Assembly (NCBI GenBank): GCA_946811695.1
Contig: OX328123.1
Span: forward strand, 125,227,896-125,291,895
Direction: 5' to 3'
Origin: Gonocerus acuteangulatus
Taxonomy: Eukaryota > Arthropoda > Insecta > Hemiptera > Coreidae
Length of the DNA stretch: 64,000 nt
Positions 1-11,998 of the stretch are shown in pieces. The number at the start of each line of letters is the position of its first letter. Position 1 is the first letter of the stretch. The translations under genes and the position numbers were made by a program. The notes under the pieces are model-generated. The model had not been told where the DNA came from. It saw nothing but the letters and a program-made list of their open reading frames with translations, and searched no databases.

Positions 1-1000
1 TTTTTAATTGCTTATAGTTGGATAATGTATTTGACAATAAAACTGGTTAAGTAAAATAACAAAAACAATTTATTGTTAGAAATATAGATTTCCATGATTC
101 CAAGACCTTGTCACTAGCGGGTCCGTTTCTAGTGTAGCAGACCCTTCCAGGTAAGATTGATCATGACCTTTCAAGACTTTACTACTCACAGGAATGGCGT
201 TAGTGACCTTAAGGGTTGACATGCCATTATAATAATTAATTTAAAAAAAAGACTGGTGGAACCAAAATAATAACTGCTTCTATTTTAATCTTTCCAAATT
301 AGACTAGGGATATGAACGGAACCGCGCTAAGATGATGCAGTCCTGCGAAAGGGACTTTTTTTTTTTATCAGAGAGTTGTTGAAATGTTTATGATAGCAAG
401 TAACTGAGCGTTAACTTTGAGATCCACCTAATATCTCGTGTTAAACTGGTAAAAGTTATTCGTTATAATTGTAATAAAGAGGAAAACGTCAAGAACAGTT
501 AACAGTATTATATTGCTTATTAATTTCTTCAACTCAGTAGTCGAAAAAACATTTTGAATTATACAGATCTCAACCATGAGTAAAATATGACTTATTTAAG
601 TTGAATACTTGCTGTTTATCTTCCAAAATAATTTTTCTATCGAATTGGCAGTGGTCTCATTCGACTAGGAGTGTATCATCTCTTGTATTGGCAAATATTT
701 TTGGTTGAATTAATACACCAACTCATACTACTTTTTTGGAGTGTAAAATGCTAAGGCGTTTTTGGGGGGTTTTAGGAGGGGATATTTTTGAGGAAGGGAG
801 TGTTTCTTTGGGGGGGCAGGAACTTGGCCTCTATTTCACATTTATGTTTTTTTGGGGAGCTCATTACTTTTTTCTAAGAATTAAATAGAATTTAGTTGCC
901 GCATACCTACTGGATTTTGTACTTCATATAAAACCAGGGTCTTTGGATTCTACATAAGGTTCTCCTTACTGCTTGATATTTGATACTAATAATCAACCTA
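1..1000. other. AT-rich intergenic DNA, no gene seen
   Basis: No convincing coding region. Around 315-352 is a short copy of an interspersed repeat (an AACCGCGCTAAGATGATGCAG-like core) that recurs near 40630, 46960 and 49400. A G-rich stretch lies near 755-815. Confidence 0.4.
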
Positions 1001-1007
1001 CATACAT

Positions 1008-1331
1008 CTAATCACTAGACTAGAAAAGTTAGAAGCTCTTCCAGATGACATTACTCTAGAGGGCAAATTGATTGCTCTCTTAACTAATCTATTACACTGT
1101 AAAACACAGGAACTTTATCCCGAGGGTAAAGATCACAATAGGGAAAGTGCAGAAGGCCTTGAAGAAAAATATAAGAACAAAGACGATACATTTTGGGTTT
1201 GTGATCCTAAACTTTGTAATTTAGATGGCTCGACTTTGAAAAACTTAGTATCTGCTGAAGTATATTATGCAGTGAACCCCTACGACTTTATTTACTACAT
1301 TTCAGAAAGAAGTCACAACTGTTTTTGTTAA
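1008..1331 (+). CDS. Unrecognised open frame, possible host exon or repeat remnant
   Basis: An open frame of about 107 codons runs without an ATG near its left edge and ends at TAA 1329-1331. The residues are charged and balanced (for example LEALPDDITLEGK, then a Trp/Cys-containing stretch WVCDPKLC), which is more protein-like than the surrounding low-complexity DNA. A pyrimidine-poor AG at 1017-1018 could be a splice acceptor but is weak. I do not recognise the family. It could be a terminal exon of a host gene, or a piece of transposon ORF. Confidence is low because nothing around it supports a gene model. Confidence 0.2.
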   Translation, partial: LITRLEKLEALPDDITLEGKLIALLTNLLHCKTQELYPEGKDHNRESAEGLEEKYKNKDDTFWVCDPKLCNLDGSTLKNLVSAEVYYAVNPYDFIYYISERSHNCFC

Positions 1332-1359
1332 GATATGTAGAAATGTTTTTTAAAACATC

Positions 1360-2240
1360 AAATATAGGTTCTCCTTACCAAGACGATTCATTTGATACCC
1401 CACATGATAGGTTTCAGAAGAAATGATGGCATTTCGATGGAACAAAAAGTACAAAACGTCATAGGTAATATGACACTCCCGTATCAAGACCGACATGTGT
1501 GTCAAATTTTGTCAAAATCGGTCAAACGGTGTGGATTTGTATAAGGAACAAACAGACAGACAGCTGATAGACAATTTAACCTAGCCTATGATTTTCCCCG
1601 TATCAAGACCCATCTGTGTCCCAAGTTTGGTCAAAATCGGTCAAACGGTACGGATTTGTAAGAGGAACAAACATACAGACAGACAGCTGGTATACGATTT
1701 TTACCGAGCCTATATGCGTCTAATTGTTTCTTAAAACATCAAATATAGGTTCTTCATACCGAGACAATTCATTTGATACCCCACATCATGGGTTTTGGAC
1801 GGAATGATGGGTTTCCGAAGGAAGTAGAAAACTGGAACGCCCCCGCCCCGGAAGCGGAGTCAAACACAACTTTTCGCGATTTTTCGATTTTTTCCTTTAA
1901 TAACGTCTTCATATCTATCTTCATGCAAAATTTCAAGTCTCTAGCATCATGGAAAGTGCCTAATAATTTTGATGAGTCAGTGAGTGAGTGAGTCCTATAA
2001 ATCCCGATTTTCGATCGCTTATATCTCGGAAACTATTCGATATAGAATTATGAAAATTTCCAGTTTTACTCACATCTAGTAGTATAACACCTGTGTAAAA
2101 TTTCATAACTTTATCTTTACCTGGTTGGCTAGTTATGAGAGTGTAAAAATCGGTTCTAAGACCGCCTGTAATATACACACAGTATGCTTAGGCCGGAACT
2201 TGGCCAGGCGCACTACCGTGCGCCTAGATATTAAAACATG
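1360..2240. repeat. Interspersed Helitron-like or SINE-like repeat cluster
   Basis: Two adjacent blocks (about 1470-1570 and 1600-1710) carry the same text, including CAAAATCGGTCAAACGG and GGAACAAAC followed by CAGACAGACAGCTG. Related blocks recur near 7600, 11690-11960 and 57110-57440. The stretch then runs into a segment with GTGAGTGAGTGAG (1979-1991) and ends in a perfect hairpin at 2206-2225. Helitron ancestry is an inference from the other copies, which end in CTAGT. Confidence 0.55.
2206..2225. repeat. Perfect 8-bp hairpin at the end of the repeat block
   Basis: AGGCGCAC and GTGCGCCT flank the tetraloop TACC, in an otherwise AT-rich context. A GC-rich hairpin close to the 3' end is typical of Helitrons, but the expected CTRRT is not exact here (CTAGAT). 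Confidence 0.6.
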
Positions 2241-2980
2241 CCTTCAATATATAAAATGACTATGTCTCTGAAATCTATTCTAGGCAGAGTTTCAAATTGT
2301 TTTATTATTAACTCAACTAACATTCAGGACATCCAATAAGTTCTAAACAATTTAAATAATAAATATAAACTTGAATTTAAACCATTACTATGTATATTGA
2401 ATAGTACATTTGTAAATCATTCAAGTAATTTGTAATTTGTTACATCATTCAGTTACTTTCAACAAAAATAAAATAAATTATAGCTATAAAAAACTCATAA
2501 AATATGCCAACCAGTACAATAGAAAAGATACAATCGCTTGGTAGAAATATTTAAATTTACAATTTCTAATTAAAAAAATAAAATAAATAACAACATAAAA
2601 CAAGGCCAGTCATAATTACCTCTACTTGCCAAGATAAAGGTATATTTTAAATATTCTTGATACGAACGTATGACTGAACCCCAAACAACAAGTTCCGTTA
2701 AATAGAGCAGTTTCCATCATCGATGTTAGGTAACGTCGGGCCTGGCCAGTGTCTGAATGGGTGACGGGCCACGTGCCGTTGGCATTATAAAAGGTTGGAA
2801 CGTGTAGATAGCCCGACGTTAATAGCCTAACTATGCCGTTAAACAATAAAAAAAAAAAAATGAAAACCATATTGATATGCAAATTCCTACAAGAAATGGA
2901 AAGAGTTATTAATTAGCCCGCATAAACGAGAAACCGCACTGTGGCCCACAAGACCTATTGTGCCAACCGACGTGTCGTTC
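2241..2980. other. Intergenic DNA, nothing recognised
   Basis: AT-rich DNA with a somewhat GC-richer patch at 2680-2800. No open frame resembling a known protein was seen. Confidence 0.35.
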
Positions 2981-2984
2981 TGTT

Positions 2985-3600
2985 ATTTTTTTTTTTTTTT
3001 TCTGTTTATTTCATTATACGGGATTCGCATCTATGGCGATGAGGCCTAATACAGATTATAAAATATACACACTCACATTCATTTACATTTGCAATGCATT
3101 ACAATACAAATATAAAACAAAAGATAACTAAAATAAGGTACATTAGCGTAATTAAATCAGATCTATAGGTTATTAAAATAAACAATTAAAATTGAAAGCA
3201 CAAGGAAAAGAAGGAAGATTGTTAGATGTTTTTGTATAAATTAGTGTTCTTTAAATAATGTAATATAGTGTAGGGCTGCCTTCTGCGAGTCATGCGTGTA
3301 AGTCTTGTGGCATGGGTAAATTGTCTTGTCTGTTGCAGTCTGTCAGTATGTGTTTTATCGTCAGAGCAACATTACACAGAGAGCACACTAGTCTGTCATG
3401 TATTTCCATTAAGTATGAATGTGTTATAAGTGAGTGCCCAATTCTTAGCCTCGTCAGGACAACTTGGTATATTTTATTTAAAGACAACTAATTGTCATGA
3501 CAGACTTTGATTGAGTTTCTAATTTCTCCTAATGTGGTGGTACTTTGGCCCATGTTTAGCTTTGGTCACTTTACAAGTTGATTCCATAATGTAAATATAA
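2985..3600 (-). mobile_element. 5'-truncated I-like non-LTR retrotransposon, 3' end
   Basis: The minus strand reads the C-terminal tail of an ORF2 (3487-3290), then a 3' UTR with an AATAAA signal next to a poly(A) tail, seen as the poly(T) run at about 2986-3001. The tail peptide has the arrangement found at the ORF2 end of the element at 50165-50914: an RIGHS...THSYL block, a Cys-x2-Cys pair, then KHILTDC. This makes it a dead 3' fragment of the same I-like family. Target-site duplications were not identified. Confidence 0.65.
3290..3487 (-). pseudogene. C-terminal fragment of I-like ORF2 (Cys/His tail)
   Basis: This is a 65-residue remnant of the region after the RNase H domain of an I-like non-LTR retrotransposon ORF2. 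The visible signature is RLRIGHSLITHSYL, followed by C-x2-C and KHILTDC, the C-x2-C-x8-H-x4-C pattern of this tail. It matches the arrangement in the longer element at 50.2 kb. The RT and RNase H domains are missing, so it has no activity. It was most likely produced by 5' truncation during target-primed reverse transcription. Confidence 0.65.
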
Positions 3601-3702
3601 AAATATTGTTCGATGGATATTTTCGCTGTTGAAATTTAATAAAACGTCCTTTAACAGTAAAACGAAAAGAAAAAAAAACGCTTTAAAATTAGACGTTGGC
3701 AA

Positions 3703-3704
3703 GA

Positions 3705-3773
<69 letters not shown>
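3703..3773. repeat. (TA)n microsatellite
   Basis: About 70 bp of alternating TA with a single G interruption (ATGTATAT). Confidence 0.95.
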
Positions 3774-3775
<2 letters not shown>

Positions 3776-4839
3776 GTACTAGAATATGACAAGAATTCTC
3801 AAAATCTATTAAGTTGCGTCATTAAAACTGTGAAATTATGTCCTTAACTGAATTTCTGGAATTAATTGTTTAAAAAATCTACTTGGCTTAAGTTCTGAAA
3901 GGGTTTACTAAGTGAATTCAATTTCTGGCATATATTCACATGAACAAATTGTTTACTAAAAGGCTTAAATTAGTGTAAATCTCAACTGGGAATGAAGTAC
4001 TGAGTAAAGAAATTCTGATTAAAATGCTAAAGTTTATGTACACTTTGATGTATAAAAAATATTAACAAAATCCCAGAGAGTAAAATAAACACTATTTCAG
4101 ATTAAAAAATAAAAACCGCAAACACTAAAAGCCGGAGAGAGAGTAAAAAGGCAGAGAGGTGAGAGAGGTAATTTTTCTCCCCTAGAAGCAGGCTATTCCG
4201 ACCCGCTGTTTACGAGTGTTGGACCCGATGCTGGCTCTAATTGGACCATTAATTGTAGCCGAGGTACAGCTCCACCAAATAATAGCAACACTAACGCCAG
4301 CACTACAAACTCTACGCGAATAGATCTTCAACAGAGCCAAAGGCATTCTAAATTCCGGAGGTATTGTGGTATAGCTCTGTTAGAAACACACACAGTACTA
4401 ACTTACATACAAAAAACGCCAAAATAAAAATATTAAAAAAAATAGATGATAAAGATAAAAATGGGGTCGACATTGGTAACAACTTATAATGCTAGAATAT
4501 TTTCATTTGATTGAAACCAAAGGAACGAACTTTTTGTAGGGTGGCCCTTATTTTTCAACTTTTTAAAAGTTTACGTCCCACCCCCCTACCTTTTTTCAAT
4601 CAACAAAATAACGATCTGTGCAAAATTTTAGCTAAATCGAACAACTCCGAGGCGACCCGCAATGACCTTGAAATATTGACATTTCCGTCCGAAAGTAATT
4701 TTTCCAGATAATTTTTTTTTTTGTTATTTTATTTCTTAATCATTTTTGAGCAGGTAAGCACTAGTAACGGCAGTTAAATTAGTCGTGTGCTTGTTAATGT
4801 TGGATAAAAAACTAAACAATCAAGTCTGTTCCTGCTTCC
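3774..4839. other. Intergenic DNA, no gene seen
   Basis: A purine-rich GAGAG stretch lies near 4130-4170. A segment near 4500-4710 has an open frame but reads as low-complexity repeat DNA. No feature is supported. Confidence 0.35.
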
Positions 4840-5290
4840 TGAAAACGCACTCGTTTGTATGGGAAGAAAGGAGTATCGTTTCTTGTACCAGGAGCTGTAA
4901 GTCATGCTCGGTGGATGGCAAAGGCGATTTATCCATTCAAAATGTACCTGTTCAAAAATCAATTTCAGGGATCTCATAGCGAGAAATATTCTTTAAGAAC
5001 ATGTATTTTTCTTGCGCGAGGGTACGTTCGAGCCTGGTTTATATCATCGGACCCAATTGAAGCACCATTTCATGCTTCCTATTCATGCACCAACTGATAC
5101 AATATCAGGATATTGGTCCAGAAATTAGTAAGGCTGCTCCAAACAAGTTTTCTAATCATCTCTGGTACTTAGTTCCCTAAACCGATTCTCCATCCCTATT
5201 TGATGACAACGTTCCAACAGCGGTTAAGGCAAATATAGCTCAAGTTATGCTGGAAGCAGACAATGCTGAAGAAGAGGAAGAAAAATAAAA
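4840..5290 (+). pseudogene. Degenerate transposon-associated ORF (PGAVxxARWMAK family)
   Basis: The frame at 4855-5097 contains FLVPGAVSHARWMAKAIYPF and, further on, an Arg/Cys/Phe-rich block ending SSDPIEAPFHASY. The following bases, after frame changes, read NKFSNHLWYLVP and then FDDNVPTAVK, ending in a Glu-rich tail at about 5288. I know this block order from a multicopy arthropod protein of uncertain mobile-element affiliation, and give no function. Stops and frameshifts show that this copy is dead. Its upstream part was not recovered. Confidence 0.45.
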
Positions 5291-5559
5291 TCAATTGTAG
5301 AGGTACCTTCTCCACCAAAATGATTTTTCATCCTTCACAAAAATCGATTTTTTCATATTGTTTTGCAGATCGTTGCCGGGGACCAGGAAAAATATCCGAC
5401 TGCTACTAAATCCTCCCTTAGAAAAACATAATATTCAATATTTGTATTTTTATATTGTTCACATTATGCCTTGATTCTATAAAAATTATTGTTTTAAATA
5501 AAAATGCGGTTGTCTTATCCAACTTGTGTGCATTATTAAAAACCTAATATTTTTCAATT

Positions 5560-6667
5560 TGTCATGTTATCCTTGCAATTTTCAGAATTAAATTTTGAGA
5601 TATATGATTCAGAATGATTCATATACATCTTATGAATCTTCCGCTTCACAAGATTGTCAACGGATTTCGAGATATTAACGAAATTATACAAAGTTACCAA
5701 AACTTTTTTTGTCTGTTAATAAAATATTTTATTCTAACCCTTCCTTTACTCTAAACGTAACAAAAATTTCAACATATTAGTGTTGATGAAACTCGAGCAT
5801 GCAGAAAATGTTTCAACTGTATCCCATAATTCTAAGTACCAAAATCAAAGACAAAGAACCCTCCCTAGGAAGGACGCTAGGCAGTTGAAAAGCTATATAT
5901 CTTGGAAATCCACATCTCTAACATTAAATTGTTTTTCTTATTTTTCTTAACCTGTTTTATTTTCAAATACATTATCCAACAATAAGCAATTGAAAAATAA
6001 CAAGGAATAAAAAACAGACAAAAAGAACAGTTCGAATAAGCGAAATCAATTACTTTAAAGTTTTAAGCTCTTATTTCTCCGATTGACATCGCCTAATCAA
6101 AACTTTCATTAGAACCTTTTTCTTAGATCATTTAATAAGCTTTCTAATGGTATTCTTCCGTTTACCAAGATTCTCAACCTTTTTCGAGATATTAAGGAAA
6201 GTAAACAAAGTTACTAAAACTTTTTATGTCTGTTAATAAAATATTTTATTCTAACCCTTCCTTAACTCTAAACGTAACCAAAATTTCAACATATTAGTTT
6301 TGATGAAAGTAGAACATGCAGAAAATGTTTCAACTGAATCCCATGATTCTAAGTACCCAAACCAAAAACGGTATTCAAAAAATATTTTTCCAATTTTCTC
6401 GAAAACGGTTAAAGCTATCGCCTTGAAAATGGTTTCATTCGTTTTCCTAGCCCAGGAGTCATATAAAACGAGTACTTAGAAGCTTATGAACTCAAAAACG
6501 TAAGCGTTACGATTTTTTTGCGCGAATTTCGCCCCAAACGCCATCTTCCAGTAGGCGGATTTTGCTGGTTAACGAACTTGACCTTTCAAATTGGACGAAG
6601 GATTTTTGTACCAAATATCATCAAAATCGGACCATTCGTCTTCTATCTAGAGAGCGAACAGACAAAT

Positions 6668-6736
<69 letters not shown>

Positions 6737-6872
6737 CAAATTTGAACCACCGTTATTTTCGGTCTCTAGGGGTTCTGAAACGCGAAATTTTCTAGTCGGC
6801 ACTTCCGGATTGTTTCATTGTATCAACCCTATAAGCGGGGTTCCTCCCTATGGGGGAGGGAGGAACCGCGCT
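5560..6872 (+). repeat. Large interspersed repeat, copy 1
   Basis: This block has internal near-duplications (text around 5690-5830 recurs at 6200-6340) and continues through a GCCCCAAACGCCATCTTCC segment (6531-6549) and a (TA)n tract (6664-6730) to GGAGGGAGGAACCGCGCTAA (about 6853-6872). The same order recurs at 47570-49035, and inverted at about 44690-45010. There is no convincing protein. Probably a non-autonomous transposable element. Confidence 0.6.
6664..6730. repeat. (TA)n microsatellite inside interspersed repeat
   Basis: Alternating TA of about 65 bp, at the same place inside the repeat family as the (TA)n at 48893-48937. Confidence 0.95.
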
Positions 6873-7580
6873 AAAACAAAAAACTTTTAATGTTTTTCGA
6901 CTGTTGCGCAGTTAGCTCAGGTCTTTCGAATCTGACAAATTGGGTACACACTACTGGGGTGGCCCCGAATAACTCCCCGAAAAATCAGCGTTACGCGTTT
7001 TTTTGCGATGTTTGCCCCTTTTTTGTCTTAGGTGACTGGACTATACCGCGAGAACCACAAATTAAGAAAGAAAAAAAATCTTTCCGATTTTTATATATTG
7101 TACCTAATATCAACTCTCACGCCATACTCTACTTTATTGAAAACTTAAGTTTCAAGCTCAGTTTGAATTAAAGGAGTCACCTTCTGCCCTGAAACTGAAC
7201 TATATTTTTTAAAATTATCGAAGAACATTTGCCGGGACTTCGGATAGCTGCCATTTTTACTCACACAAAATGTGCTAGAGCTAACGAAACCCTTCTATTT
7301 TTCGTCTGTCTAGCTTCTACAAAAATATTCTGATTTTTATGTATTTTGTCACAAATAATTTTTTTAAATAGTTCAACTCCATCAACCACCATTATCCGAT
7401 TCTCAAGCTCTTGTTTGTAAAAGTTTGCGTAAAAAGATCATAGTGCTTACAATTTCGCACTATTATATTTTCAAGTACATATTTTAAAGATAATTTGACT
7501 TGCAGGATCAACTGAAACCATTTTGAAGGTTTAGCCATTTTTGAGAATAGTGGGAAAAACCAGGACTTTTTTATTTAAAT
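6873..7580. other. Intergenic DNA, no gene seen
   Basis: AT-rich. An open frame at 6890-7171 has no recognisable domain and overlaps repeat-derived text, so it is not called. Confidence 0.3.
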
Positions 7581-7587
7581 CGGGTCT

Positions 7588-7800
7588 AGATCTATATATA
7601 TAAAAATCACCCGTAAGTTTGTCTGTCTGTTTGTTCTTTATACAAATCCACACCGTTTGACCAATTTGGACCAAACTTGGCACACATGTACTTCTTGATA
7701 TGGGAAATCTCCTAGGCTAAGTCAAAATAGTCAAATTTCGAAATTTGGTCAAAAGGTCAAACGTGTTGTTCAAGAAAAATTGGCTACACTGAACCGTTCA
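7588..7800 (+). repeat. Helitron-like repeat fragment
   Basis: Begins TCTATATATATAAAAATCAC, then GTTTGTCTGTCTGTTTGTTC and a CCACACCGTTTGACC block, which is the shared start of this family. The TC start and AT-rich 5' end fit a Helitron; no CTAGT end is seen in this copy. Confidence 0.45.
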
Positions 7801-8299
7801 TATTCTAACAGCCATTTTGAATAATGTCTCAAATTTATTTGTTGATGTTCTTGATAATTAGAATAACTCGAACTCATTGATGACTTTACATCATTATATA
7901 ATCATATATATATAAAATCTTTTAGGCTTCACAGTTCGGAAGTAACGAGTTCCAAATTGTCAATTAAAGAAGAGTGAATTGTTCAGAAATAGTAATTTTC
8001 TTTCCAGTGTTGCCTAGGTGGAGATTAGCAAGCTAAAAAAACTTTTTTCTTTTTTGGAGAAAAGTTTTTCTTTTGCGAACAAACCTTTTCAGTTTTAAGC
8101 TTTGTATGTTTATCTAAATTATAGCCGTATATTCTCAAGATTTGGACAAGTAATATCATATCAGATCAATTTTATTAATTTCTGATGAAAATGTAGAGCA
8201 ACACTGAGCTCCTAGAAGCCATTAACCATTATCCTTTTTTTTTAAGTTTGGTTTGTTTATCTAATTTCCAAAATTTTTTAGTTTTAGTAAAATATTTGT

Positions 8300-9720
8300 G
8301 TTTACCTAAATTATAGCCTTATATTCTTAGAATTTTGACTAATATATATTAATAAGTAATTTAAAATATTAAGTTTTTGATCTGTTGGAAAATGTTGTGA
8401 TTATCTAAATTATAACCTTATATTCTTAGATTTTGGTTTAATATCATATATTAGTAAGTAATTTGAAATATTAAGTATTTGATCTGTTGATTTGCAGTTT
8501 CCCGTTTGTTTTCCATAGTTAATTTTTTTTATTTGCAAATTGCATTTTATGTTTGCTTAACATAAACTATGCCTCCAACATTAACCCATGGATCTGTACA
8601 GAACTTTAATAATTTAAATACTTATAGTTCTTTACCATACCACCTAAAACCATCTATATGGAACGTACAAAAATGCTCTGTTTATCTAAATTATAGCCTT
8701 ATATTTTCAGATTTTGGATTAATTTGCTTAACATAAACTATGCCTCCAACATTAACCCATGGATCTGTACAGAACTTTAATAATTTAAATACTTTTAGTT
8801 CTTTACCGTACCACCTAAAATCATCTATATGTAACGTACAAAAATGTTGTGATTATCTAAATTATAACCTTATATTCTCAGATTTTGAATTAATATCATA
8901 TATTAGTAAGTAATTTGAAATATTAAGTATTTGATCTGTTGATTTGGAGTTTCCCGTTTGTTTTCCATAGTTAATTTTTTTTTATTTGCAAATTGCATTT
9001 TATCTCATGCATTTGCTTAACATAAACTATGCCTTCAACATTAACCCATGGATCTGTACAGAACTTTAATAATTTAAATACTTTTAGTTCTTTACCGTTC
9101 CACCTAAAATCGTCTAGGTATATGTAACGTACAAAAATGTTGTGATTATCTAAATTATAACCTTATATTCTCAGATTTTGAATTAATATCATATATTAGT
9201 AAGTAATTTGAAATATTAAGTATTTGATCTGTTGATTTGGAGTTTCCCGTTTGTTTTCCATAGTAAATTTTTTTGTATTTGCGAATTGCATTTTATCTCA
9301 TGCATTTGCTTAACATCAACTATGTCTTCAACATTAACCCAGGGATCTGTACAGAACTTTAATAATTTAAATACTTTTAGTTCTTTACCGTTCCACCTAA
9401 AATCGTCTAGGTATATGTAACGTACAAAAATGTTGTGATTATCTAAATTATAACCTTATATTCTCAGATTTTGAATTAATATCATATATTAGTAAGTAAT
9501 TTGAAATATTAAGTATTTGATCTGTTGATTTGGAGTTTCCCGTTTGTTTTCCATAGTAAATTTTTTTGTATTTGCGAATTGCATTTTATCTCATGCATTT
9601 GCTTAACATCAACTATGTCTTCAACATTAACCCAGGGATCTGTACAGAACTTTAATAATTTAAATACCTATAGTTCTTTAACGTACCTCCTAAAATCATC
9701 TATGTGTGACATGATATTTA
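8300..9720 (+). repeat. Tandem repeat array, about 293-bp unit
   Basis: The marker GCTTAACATAAACTATG (or ATCAACTATG) occurs at about 8555, 8726, 9015, 9308 and 9601. The last three are spaced exactly 293 bp, the pair before is about 289 bp apart, and the first interval is about 171 bp, so one unit is partial. Each full unit also carries TTGTGATTATCTAAATTATA and GGAGTTTCCCGTTTGTTTTC. Similar open frames at 9232 and 9525 are a by-product of the periodicity, not genes. Confidence 0.85.
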
Positions 9721-9727
9721 AACATTT

Positions 9728-9870
9728 GGGTCATTCCATGTCAAATCAACCCAAAAAAATAGGATTTGACACCCATGATCTCAGATTTTAATGAAACTTG
9801 GCATGTTCATTCCTTTCATGGATATAAGTAAGAATATAAAATAGTTTTTGTCAATCTCAAATAGTTTAAT
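9728..9870 (+). repeat. GGGTCATTCC-type repeat terminus
   Basis: GGGTCATTCCATGTCAAATC opens this block. The same terminus flanks the long-inverted-repeat element at 57645-59915, so this is probably a solo end of that family. Confidence 0.5.
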
Positions 9871-11689
9871 TTTATACCCTGCTAAAGTATTTCAAATTTT
9901 GCAGTTATCATCGATTGGACAAAGGAAGTGCACTTAGTTATAGAATATAAATCATACCTATCGACCAATGTTGATGACATTTTCTATGACAATACTTCAA
10001 TAAATATGGAAGCCAGAAAAAAAAAATATAAGCATAAAGTAATTACAAATGTTCTGAAAAAATCCTGAAGTGTTAAAATGCATTTTGTAAAAATTAAATA
10101 TGGCGTTCCACACTAAGTGGAATATCATCAAACGATAAAAAGAAAATCACTAAAATATTTTTTTATTATTATTCTATAAGGTATACACTATCACATGAAA
10201 AAATAAAATGTATGGTTTTTTCACTCTTTAATTTTTTTCAGTTAATTACAAAAAATTGTTCAATTAAAATTTTAGCTAACAATATATTATTTTTTATAGT
10301 ACAGCGATTTAATTTTAAAAAACTATAAAAAATAACCCAAAACTACCTACATGTACAAAACATTCATTACTTCAGTGAAGGGTTTGCTGGGCAATATAAA
10401 ATGAAATACAACTTAATTTTTATCACATGTAACTGCACACCAGTAACTAACATTAAAATATGAAATATTAAGTTTTTGTTCTGTTAACTTGCTGGTTTCA
10501 GTTTGTTTTCCATAGTTGAATTTTTGATTTGCGTATTGCATTTTATCACATGCATTTGCTTAATAAAAACTATGTCTTTAACAGTAATCCATGGGCTGTC
10601 CGAACTTATGAATGAATGAATATTTTCTTAAAAATTTACAATTTTACAGCAAGGAGTCTACCACATTTGATTAAGATTAAATACTAATAAGAAATAAATA
10701 TAGAAGCATTGCAAAATAAAACTAATCAAAATACTAAATATTTACACTATGAACTTTTTTTACTTGAAGAGAAAAAATAAATAAATACCCTACTTATAGA
10801 ATCTTGACTGTCCGAACTTATTGGAGACTCAATATCTACTTGGCTCATACGGAGAATTGTAGTGTTTGTCATTAAACTAGATGCAACATTAGCAAACTCT
10901 ACTGAGTTTTTTTACATTTTTAGTTTCAGATTTGCTCATAACTTCCATTAGAGACCAAGGATTTTACTCTTTCTCCCACCCTATCTACCACACGTTTGTC
11001 ATGAGCTGTAGTAAAATATTTCCGCTAAAACTTTTTGTGAAATTTTTCTGAATGTATGTAAAGCAATCTTGACATATATTTATTTTTAAACTGAGACGAT
11101 GGATTATCACTGTAAATAATTTCATTTTGACAAATCATTATTTTTTAATATTATATCATATAACCTTATCAAAAGTGCGTATACAGAATTCATACCTTTA
11201 TGTTTAGTATCAGAACAAATGAGAAAGGTAGTGCATTTGTTTTTGAAAAATAATGCTGCTGTAAATAATTGAAGAGTTCTCATGACCACAATCCTGATTG
11301 AATTTTGTTTTAACAATCGCAAGAATAAGCCATTGCAAGAACGGACGTTTTCTTTTCATTAATCAGTTATTTTATTTTATTTGATTCATTTATATTCATT
11401 CTTTTTTTTGTATTCCTTGCAATTAATTTATAATTTTGATAATTTGTTTCTTTTTCAATATTATTGTTACTATTTTTATTTGTATTATTATTATAGTTGT
11501 TATCATTACGCTATCATATTTCTCTATTTTAATATTATTATTATTATTATACTTAAAAAAAAAAAAAAAAAAATGTATATTACTTTGATTGTAATGCAGG
11601 CAGTATTAGAAGATGGAACCTGCAGAACCTAAATGAACTCCCACAGTATAAGGATACTATATTGTGGAACAATAAAAAGAAAAAGCCAT
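9871..11689. other. Intergenic DNA, with a diverged copy of the 293-bp repeat near 10440-10600
   Basis: The text near 10555 (TTGCTTAATAAAAACTATGT) is a diverged relative of the 8.3-9.7 kb array. The stretch at 11380-11575 is T-rich and TTA-rich low-complexity DNA ending in a poly(A) run. No gene is supported. Confidence 0.4.
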
Positions 11690-11998
11690 TCAATTTGTTC
11701 TTCATATAAATCCACAGCTTTTTAGCGGTTTTGACCAAACTTGGCACACAGGTAGGGGTTGATACGGGGAGTGTCATAGGCTAGGTCAAAATCATCTGTC
11801 AGCTTTCTGTCTATCTGTTATTTCCTTATACAAATCCACGCCGTTTGTCCGATGTTGACTAAACTTGGCACACAGGTAGGTCTTGATACGGGAAGTGTCA
11901 TAGGCAAGGTGAAAAAAATCTACCAGCTGTATGTTTCTTCCTTACAACTATATAATATAAAGTTGGCGTAGCATGGCACACTGGGTAACAGCTAGTAT
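11690..11998 (-). repeat. Helitron-like repeat, two half-units
   Basis: Two copies of the AAACTTGGCACACAGGTAGG block (about 11738 and 11863) lie in tandem. The segment ends at about 11995 with GGGTAACAGCTAGT, which resembles the CTRRT 3' end of Helitrons. The strand was set from the shared text in related copies and is uncertain. Confidence 0.45.

Noticed and set aside
9232..9791. Duplicated small proteins at 9232 and 9525
   Set aside because: Near-identical frames come from the 293-bp tandem repeat. They begin in the repeat body, without coding character.
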